From: Campylobacteraceae bacterium
GTDB lineage: Bacteria; Campylobacterota; Campylobacteria; Campylobacterales; Sulfurospirillaceae
Direction of reading: 5' to 3'
NCBI GenBank assembly: GCA_027013265.1
Contig: JALUXQ010000203.1
Span: 1-7,014 of the forward strand
Length of the DNA stretch: 7,014 nucleotides
The position numbers and the translations under genes were made by a program. This document shows positions 1 through 4,714 of this stretch, piece after piece (within the stretch, counting starts at the first letter, position 1; each line of letters opens with the position of its first letter). The notes beneath the pieces were generated by a model that searched no databases, was not told where the DNA came from, and saw only the letters and a program-made list of their open reading frames with translations.

Positions 1-2
1 TT

Positions 3-263
3 GAAGTCATAACACCAAACAAAAAAGATAGAGAAATAGTTCACAAAATCATCTACAACGAACTTTGTCTTGGAAAGATAAAAAAGGATTCAAAAAAAAA
101 GTATCTTCGTATCATAAATGAGCTTGAAAAAAATGGAGCCAAAGGTGTGATCCTCGGCTGTACCGAGATAGGACTGCTTGTAAAGCAAAGCGATACAGAG
201 ATAAAACTTTTTGATACTACACAAATCCATGCCGAAAAAGCAGTAGGATTTGCGATAGAGTAA
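3..263 (+). CDS. Aspartate/glutamate racemase family protein, C-terminal part (5' end outside window)
   Basis: The reading frame is open from the left edge and ends at TAA 261-263, giving 86 C-terminal residues. The segment GVILGCTEIGLL carries the second catalytic cysteine of the cofactor-independent Asp/Glu racemase fold. It is followed by FDTTQIHAEKAV, the usual 'D(T/S)T..HA..A' ending of YgeA/aspartate-racemase proteins. These cytoplasmic enzymes interconvert L- and D-aspartate (or glutamate) with two cysteines acting as acid and base. The first cysteine and the N-terminal two thirds lie outside the window, so substrate preference and completeness cannot be judged. A hydantoin racemase-like relative is less likely given the GCTEI signature. 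No T-rich hairpin terminator follows; a palindromic element begins 26 nt after the stop. Confidence 0.85.
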   Translation, partial: EVITPNKKDREIVHKIIYNELCLGKIKKDSKKKYLRIINELEKNGAKGVILGCTEIGLLVKQSDTEIKLFDTTQIHAEKAVGFAIE

Positions 264-289
264 TGAGTTATATACCGGCTTTTTTTATA

Positions 290-325
290 GGTGATAGTGA
301 TAGTACTATCACTATCACCAGACCC
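290..325. repeat. Palindromic element copy 1 (REP-like)
   Basis: Positions 290-319 form a perfect 30-nt palindrome centred between 304 and 305. The left arm is GGTGATAGTGATAGT and the right arm is its exact complement. The hexamer TGATAG occurs twice in the left arm and its complement twice in the right. The outer arm survives only on the right, as AGACCC at 320-325; the left flank is the unrelated ccggcttttttta. It belongs to the same family as the elements at 1684, 2586 and 4644. It lies in the racemase-rhlE intergenic gap, 26 nt after the racemase stop and about 30 nt upstream of the probable rhlE -10 box. It could form a strong hairpin in read-through RNA, but no T-run follows it. Confidence 0.85.
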
Positions 326-353
326 TTAAATCTATCTTAAACAAAAATTACGC

Positions 354-359
354 TATAAT
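354..359 (+). promoter_or_regulatory. Probable rhlE promoter -10 box
   Basis: A perfect TATAAT at 354-359 lies 30 nt before the rhlE ATG. The upstream sequence is A/T-rich with no convincing -35 hexamer (tctatc at the 17-bp position), which is normal for Campylobacterota housekeeping promoters. An AAAGAAG ribosome-binding site follows at 378-384. Confidence 0.6.
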
Positions 360-389
360 CCCCTCCCAATAAAAAATAAAGAAGAATTT

Positions 390-1658
390 ATGCCATTTAC
401 AAAATTAGGTTTGTCTAAGCCTATATTAAAAGCAATCCAAGAACAAGGTTATAGCGAGCCAACTCCTATACAAAAACAAGCAATTCCGATTATACTTTCA
501 AAAAAAGATGTTTTAGCTGGAGCACAAACGGGTACAGGAAAAACTGCTGGTTTTACTCTGCCTATTTTAGAGCTTCTTGGTGAACACACTGGCTCAAAAG
601 GAAAACGCCCCGTCCGAGTACTCGTACTTACTCCTACTAGAGAACTTGCAACCCAAGTTCATGAAAGCATAAAAGAGTATGGAAAATATCTACCTTACAC
701 CTCTGCTGTCATCTTTGGCGGAGTCGGTATCAACCCTCAAATAGGAAACCTCAGAAGAGGAGTGGATATAATAGTCGCAACTCCTGGCAGACTTTTAGAT
801 CACATAGGAAGAAGAACAATAGATCTTTCAAGAGTAGAGTTCTTAGTGCTTGATGAAGCGGACAGAATGCTAGATATGGGCTTCATACACGACATCAAAA
901 AGATACTTGCACTTTTGCCAAAAAAGAGACAAAGTTTACTCTTTTCGGCAACATTTTCAAATGATATAAAAAAACTAGCGGACAACCTGCTAAACTCCCC
1001 AAAACTCATTGAAGTAGCCAGAAGAAACACAGCATCAGAGCTAGTAGAACAGCTGGTTCACCCCGTAGATAAAGCAAAGAAAAGGGCACTTCTATCTTCT
1101 TTGATAAAAAAAGAAAACTGGAAACAAGTCTTAGTCTTTACAAGGACAAAACACGGAGCAAACAAACTAAGCGGACAGCTTGAAAAAGACGGTATCAGTT
1201 CAGCCGCAATCCATGGAAACAAAAGCCAAGGAGCAAGGACAAAAGCATTGGCAAACTTCAAAGCTGGCTCCGTGAGAGTTTTGGTCGCAACTGACATAGC
1301 AGCCCGTGGTATCGACATAGATCAACTCCCCTATGTTGTAAACTTTGAACTTCCAAACATAAGTGAGGATTACATCCACCGCATAGGAAGAACAGGGCGA
1401 GCAGGCAGCGAAGGTATAGCCATTTCTTTAGTATGTGTAGATGAACTCCAATACTTAAAAGATATAGAAAAACTCATAAAAAATAAAATCCCAAGCGAGA
1501 TAGTAGAAGGATTTGAGCCAGACCCCACTATAAAGCCAGAACCAATAAAGAAAAAAAGCAACTCAAGAAACAGAAAAAAAACAAGAACTCCACAAAAAGA
1601 CAACAAGCCAACCACTTCACGCTCACCAAGAAGCAGAGGAAGAAATAGCCGGGCTTAG
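390..1658 (+). CDS. rhlE: DEAD-box ATP-dependent RNA helicase, RhlE type
   Basis: This is a 422-residue cytoplasmic RNA helicase that unwinds or remodels RNA duplexes with ATP (ribosome assembly, mRNA turnover, growth in the cold). The full motif set is visible: Q motif EPTPIQ 23-28, motif I AQTGTGKT 45-52, Ia PTRELA 82-87, GG 110-111, Ib TPGR 131-134, II DEAD 155-158, III SAT 186-188, IV VLVFTRT 247-253, V ATDIAARGID 300-309, VI HRIGRTGR 330-337. A Lys/Arg/Ser-rich disordered tail from about 382 to 422 probably binds RNA; the length is normal for RhlE without a DbpA or CsdA C-terminal domain. In Helicobacter pylori the single DEAD-box helicase RhpA works with RNase J; a similar role here is an inference. 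The ATG at 390 has AAAGAAG 5 nt upstream, and the Q-motif aromatic residue F3 fits this start. The gene appears monocistronic and is bracketed by palindromic elements carrying 19-bp inverted copies at 311-329 and 1680-1698. RhlE versus SrmB/CsdA naming rests on architecture only. Confidence 0.93.
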   Translation: MPFTKLGLSKPILKAIQEQGYSEPTPIQKQAIPIILSKKDVLAGAQTGTGKTAGFTLPILELLGEHTGSKGKRPVRVLVLTPTRELATQVHESIKEYGKYLPYTSAVIFGGVGINPQIGNLRRGVDIIVATPGRLLDHIGRRTIDLSRVEFLVLDEADRMLDMGFIHDIKKILALLPKKRQSLLFSATFSNDIKKLADNLLNSPKLIEVARRNTASELVEQLVHPVDKAKKRALLSSLIKKENWKQVLVFTRTKHGANKLSGQLEKDGISSAAIHGNKSQGARTKALANFKAGSVRVLVATDIAARGIDIDQLPYVVNFELPNISEDYIHRIGRTGRAGSEGIAISLVCVDELQYLKDIEKLIKNKIPSEIVEGFEPDPTIKPEPIKKKSNSRNRKKTRTPQKDNKPTTSRSPRSRGRNSRA

Positions 1659-1679
1659 CTGTTGTTTTATTATCAAATA

Positions 1680-2582
1680 TTAAGGGTCTGGTGATAGTAC
1701 TATCACCAGACCCCATTTATGTGTTTTATTAAAAAGAAGTCCAAAATTTTTAAGGTGAGCATCTCCGTTTTTTAAAAGATAATTCATAACTACTGTTTTA
1801 AAAAATTGTTGCATAGAAGTAGTTTTGTCAGTTGAAAATTGAAGTATTATTTTGGATACTTGCTCATAACTGCCTTGATATTTATTTATTCTATTTTTAT
1901 CCATCAGTGATAAAACTTCCTCAAATCCTAAAATTTCATTGTTATCAATTATAAACTTTTCAACAAGCAAGAATTTCTTATTTTTAGATAGTTTGATATT
2001 TGGTATCAAAACTCCAGCTCTTTGAACAGCTTTTAGTGAAAAATACTCATTTTCTGCCAAATATGGAAACTCGTCACCCCAAGTTTTGATGATATATTCT
2101 TTTAAGTCTAAGGAATCTTTATCTTTAACTAAAGCTATTGTTTTTGGTTGAACTCCTGATATAGAGTTTTTATCTAAAAAAGTATTTAACAAGTAATTAA
2201 AAGTATCTTTTGTATCATTGTTTAATATCTCATCTATATCAAATGAGGGAAATTTTATATTTTTAAAATTGCTTTTAAATTTTACTCTTGATAAGATGTT
2301 AGGTGATAAAAGGGAAAAGATAAGATAGTCATCCATATAACCATACTCTTTAGTCAAAATATTTTTAAATATTTCAAAGAGATAACCTTCAGGTAAAAAA
2401 GTTTCAAAATATGGAGGAAATCTATACTCCCAAGTATAAAACTTTCTAGAATTTGGTAGCGATAAAGATATAGAGTTTTTTAGATCAAAATTTATATAGT
2501 CCAACAAATATGAGTTTTTATCTTGTTTGAAAGTGGCTATTTTAGAATTTTGTAAAAGTATATTAAACAGTTTTACTTTACC
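1680..2582 (-). pseudogene. hipA: HipA-type serine/threonine kinase toxin, truncated at both ends
   Basis: HipA proteins are toxin kinases of HipBA toxin-antitoxin modules that phosphorylate glutamyl-tRNA synthetase or other targets. Reading from 2582, the frame gives about 300 residues, starting GKVKLFNILLQNSKIATF and then SISLSLP and FETFLPEG, a typical HipA N-terminal domain. It continues with SGVQPK, YIIKTWGDEFPYLAENEY, FLLVEKF and the catalytic loop NGDAHLKN; its D and N correspond to E. coli HipA D309 and N314. Homology reaches back to the TAA at 2583-2585, yet no ATG, GTG or TTG lies near the natural start. The only usual start is TTG 2507, inside the N-domain, with no clear ribosome-binding site. 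The 3' end stops shortly after the loop: the last ten residues, GLVIVLSPDP, are encoded by the palindrome at 1684-1713. The usual helical C-terminus of roughly 100 residues or more, with the second metal-binding aspartate (E. coli D332), is missing. No hipB lies upstream. The gene is more AT-rich than rhlE. A shortened functional protein cannot be excluded, but activity is unlikely. Confidence 0.8.
1684..1713. repeat. Palindromic element copy 2 (REP-like)
   Basis: This is a perfect 30-nt palindrome made of the arm GGGTCTGGTGATAGT and its complement, followed by CATTTA. It has one TGATAG unit per arm, compared with two in copy 1. It begins 25 nt after the rhlE stop. On the minus strand it is read through by the hipA remnant, encoding its last ten residues. 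Its left part, together with TTAA, is a 19-bp inverted copy (1680-1698) of 311-329 in copy 1. It may act as a hairpin at the 3' end of both convergent transcripts, but no T-tract follows on either side. Confidence 0.88.
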
Positions 2583-2585
2583 TTA

Positions 2586-2626
2586 TGGGGTCAGGTGATA
2601 GTACTTTATGCTATCACCTGACCCCA
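2586..2626. repeat. Palindromic element copy 3 (REP-like, with loop)
   Basis: Two perfect 16-nt inverted arms, TGGGGTCAGGTGATAG at 2586-2601 and its complement at 2611-2626, are separated by a 9-nt loop, tactttatg. The right flank ATTTA matches the right flank of copy 2. The element abuts the 5' end of the hipA remnant: the stop codon closing that frame at 2583-2585 directly adjoins the left arm. It lies about 75 nt upstream of the probable promoter of the FIST gene. Confidence 0.88.
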
Positions 2627-2698
2627 TTTAACCCTCCGCTTTTGTACCTTTGTTGATTTAGGGCCAATAATGATTTAAGTTAATATTTGAATAGAGAG

Positions 2699-2707
2699 TG
2701 GTATAAT
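2699..2707 (+). promoter_or_regulatory. Probable extended -10 promoter of the FIST-diguanylate cyclase operon
   Basis: TGGTATAAT at 2699-2707 is an extended -10 (TGn followed by TATAAT). It ends 32 nt before the FIST start codon. There is no good -35 box, as expected for an extended -10 and for this phylum. The leader then has AAAAGGA at 2727-2733, six nt before the ATG. Confidence 0.62.
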
Positions 2708-2739
2708 TAAAGAATTACTCCATAATAAAAGGATTTTTT

Positions 2740-3882
2740 ATGCAAGTAGCGACTTATTTATATAAAGATAATCAGTGGAACAAAAAGCTTGATACCTCTT
2801 TAGATTCCAAAAACACGCTAATTTTAATTTTTGCATCATTAGAAGAAGAAAAGGTAAAAGAGGAGCTTTTAAACATCGCTAAACTCTTTCCCTTGTCTAT
2901 CATTTCGGGTGCATCTACGAGTGGAGAGATATTTGATGATGAAGTTTATGATGATACCATTGTTGTCTCTATCGCAAAATTTCAATCTACAACACTTAAA
3001 AATCATGCATGTAAGCCAATTAGCAATGAAACATCCTATGAAGATGGTGTAGATATTGCAAAAGAACTATTTCATGATAATTTACAAGGTATATTTGTTT
3101 TATCAGATGGACTTAAAACAAATGGCTCAAAACTCACAAAAGGTATTGCATCTATTGTACATTCGAATGTTGTAGTGAGTGGTGGCTTAGCCGGAGATAA
3201 AGCTATGTTTGAGAGAACATGGATTATTGAAAAGGATACATTTAAAGATTCTTTTGTTTGTGCAGTCGGTTTCTATGGAGACAATGTTCATTTTCAGGCA
3301 ACATCTAAAGGAGGTTGGGATTCTCTTGGGCTTACACGAGTAGTAACAAAAAGTAAAGATAGCATTGTCTATGAATTTGATGGCAAACCTGCACTTGAAA
3401 TATATAAAAGATATCTTGGTGATAAAGTAAAAGATTTGCCAGAAAATGCTTTACTTTTTCCTCTAAAGCTTAGAGACGAATCTACTACAGAGGAAACAGT
3501 TGTTCGAACGATACTTGGCATAAATGAACAAGAGAATTCTCTTATATTTGCTGGGGATATTTCTCAAGGTTCGCATGTGACCTTTATGAAAGCAAATTTT
3601 AATCATCTTGTATATGGTGCAGGAGAATCAGCAGAGAAGCTTGATTTTTCTCAGTATACGGTTGAAACATTACTTTGTATTGCCATCAGCTGTGTTGGAA
3701 GGAAACTGGTACTAAAAAGTAGAATTGATGAAGAGACAGAAGCTATTAAAGAGGTTTTACCGGAAAATGCCAATATTATCGGATTTTACGCATATGGAGA
3801 GATTTCGCCACTTGCATCAGGTATATGTGATTTACATAATCAAACAATGACTTTAACCGCCATTTGGGAAAGCAATGCATAA
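2740..3882 (+). CDS. FIST-domain sensory protein (NosP-like)
   Basis: This is a 380-residue soluble protein with no signal peptide or membrane segment. FIST_N spans roughly residues 25-220 (STSGEIF 59-65, VLSDGLKTNGS 120-130, VVSGGLAGD 145-153). FIST_C spans roughly 221-365 and ends in GFYAYGEISP (348-357) and LHNQTMTLTA (365-374), the family's hallmark C-terminus. FIST domains are intracellular small-ligand sensors. One branch, NosP, binds haem and nitric oxide and is encoded next to histidine kinases or c-di-GMP enzymes, as here. Length and gene context fit NosP, but the sequence alone does not prove haem binding; candidate histidines include H89, H112, H141, H184, H279, H289 and H366. The ATG at 2740 has AAAAGGA at 2727-2733. 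The stop overlaps the next start (ATGCATAA), implying translational coupling and roughly matched synthesis. The inferred role is to bind a ligand and tune the partner cyclase. An amino-acid-sensing FIST protein is the main alternative. Confidence 0.88.
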   Translation: MQVATYLYKDNQWNKKLDTSLDSKNTLILIFASLEEEKVKEELLNIAKLFPLSIISGASTSGEIFDDEVYDDTIVVSIAKFQSTTLKNHACKPISNETSYEDGVDIAKELFHDNLQGIFVLSDGLKTNGSKLTKGIASIVHSNVVVSGGLAGDKAMFERTWIIEKDTFKDSFVCAVGFYGDNVHFQATSKGGWDSLGLTRVVTKSKDSIVYEFDGKPALEIYKRYLGDKVKDLPENALLFPLKLRDESTTEETVVRTILGINEQENSLIFAGDISQGSHVTFMKANFNHLVYGAGESAEKLDFSQYTVETLLCIAISCVGRKLVLKSRIDEETEAIKEVLPENANIIGFYAYGEISPLASGICDLHNQTMTLTAIWESNA

Positions 3883-4618
3883 GGTTTTACAAAAACAGCT
3901 CAAAAAACTCGGATTTAAAGATGGAAAGTTTCCTGATGGTAATTTAGAAAAGTTTATCGAACTTGTAAATACCACTTATAATGAAGCAGATGAAGAGAGA
4001 AAATTTTCAGAACGCACTTTAGAGACTTCGTCACAAGAGATGGAAGAACTTTATGAAGAACTTAAACAAAAATCACAAACTGCTTTAGCAAAAAGTGAAC
4101 AAAGATACAAAGAGTTAGCCACAAAAGATATGCTTACAGGTATACTCAATAGATTTGCTTTTGAAGATGCACTTAATAGAATTATATCTAACTCAAAAAG
4201 AACCGGTGCTAAATTTGCACTACTCTTTTTAGATTTAGATCGCTTTAAAGAGGTAAACGATACCTATGGACATGATGTTGGAGACAAACTACTTATAGAA
4301 GTAGCAAAAAGAGTATTGCCGAGTATAAGAATAGAAGATGTTTTTGCACGGCTTGGCGGAGATGAATTTGTCCTACTTTTTACAAATATAATTCAAAAAA
4401 ATCTTTATCCTTTGGTAGATAAAGCAATAAGCCTTTTTAGAAGACCATGGGTTATTGATGATATAAATTTACATATAACAACAAGTATAGGTGTTGTTAT
4501 ATATCCAGATGATGCAGATAATGAAATAGAACTTATGAAAAAAGCAGATATTGCAATGTATAAGTCCAAAGAGTTAGGGCGCAATCAGGTAGTTTATTTT
4601 CAAAGGTCTATGCTATGA
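3875..4618 (+). CDS. Diguanylate cyclase with FIST-associated coiled-coil N-terminus
   Basis: This 247-residue cytoplasmic GGDEF enzyme condenses two GTP into cyclic di-GMP. Residues 1-80 (LQKQLKKLGF, then a heptad-rich helix through EMEELYEELKQKSQ) form the helical segment often seen on kinases and cyclases that partner FIST proteins; it probably dimerises and receives the FIST signal. The GGDEF domain covers about 82-243: DMLTGILNR 85-93, DLDRFKEVNDTYGHDVGD 120-137 with metal-binding D120, and the signature RLGGDEF with GGDEF at 161-165. The inhibitory I-site is intact: R152-I-E-D155 lies exactly five residues before GGDEF, predicting product feedback inhibition. There is no EAL domain. The start ATG 3875 lies inside the FIST gene (8-nt overlap, weak GGGA at 3866-3869), indicating translational coupling. 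Transcription probably comes from the promoter at about 2700. A palindromic half-element begins 25 nt after the stop. Confidence 0.92.
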   Translation: MHKVLQKQLKKLGFKDGKFPDGNLEKFIELVNTTYNEADEERKFSERTLETSSQEMEELYEELKQKSQTALAKSEQRYKELATKDMLTGILNRFAFEDALNRIISNSKRTGAKFALLFLDLDRFKEVNDTYGHDVGDKLLIEVAKRVLPSIRIEDVFARLGGDEFVLLFTNIIQKNLYPLVDKAISLFRRPWVIDDINLHITTSIGVVIYPDDADNEIELMKKADIAMYKSKELGRNQVVYFQRSML

Positions 4619-4620
4619 GT

Positions 4621-4646
4621 CGACTTTATGTGGCGACTTTATGTGG
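4621..4646. repeat. 13-bp tandem duplication at the edge of palindromic copy 4
   Basis: CGACTTTATGTGG occurs twice without interruption, at 4621-4633 and 4634-4646, starting three nt after the diguanylate cyclase stop. The second copy runs into the TGGGGTC arm of the adjacent element. The core ACTTTATG also appears in the loop of copy 3 (2603-2610). It looks like a local duplication produced when the element was inserted or rearranged. Confidence 0.75.
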
Positions 4647-4669
4647 GGTCAGGTGATAGTGATAGTACT
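4644..4669. repeat. Palindromic element copy 4 (left half only)
   Basis: TGGGGTCAGGTGATAG at 4644-4659 is identical to the left arm of copy 3, followed by a second TGATAG unit and TACT, as in copy 1. The right arm is absent. In its place is an unrelated stretch (4671-4714) with two small stem-loops: GTAG...CTAC at 4671-4685 and ACCA...TGGT at about 4684-4696. It lies between the two convergent diguanylate cyclase genes. No T-rich intrinsic terminator is visible in this 96-nt gap. Confidence 0.75.
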
Positions 4670-4714
4670 TGTAGAGGCCGCCTACCATCCTGTGGTCTGA
4701 TTTTAAGTGTCCTG

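Noticed and set aside
800..1716. Minus-strand open frames across rhlE (800-1030, 1058-1318, 1370-1615, 1528-1716)
   Set aside because: They lie antisense within the strongly supported helicase gene, show no family motif and have compositions typical of reverse-strand shadows.
1684..2626. Copies 2 and 3 as Rho-independent terminators
   Set aside because: The hairpins are strong but neither strand has the T-run expected after the stem, so intrinsic termination is not supported.
2651..2691. FNR/NssR-like operator (TTGATTTAGGGCCAATAA or TTAAGTTAATATTTGAA) upstream of the FIST gene
   Set aside because: The half-sites are too imperfect as inverted repeats in such AT-rich DNA to support a regulator site.
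290..4669. Palindromic copies as a CRISPR array or integron attC cassettes
   Set aside because: Spacing is irregular and gene-sized rather than spacer-like, there are no cas or integrase genes, and the arms lack attC core sites.
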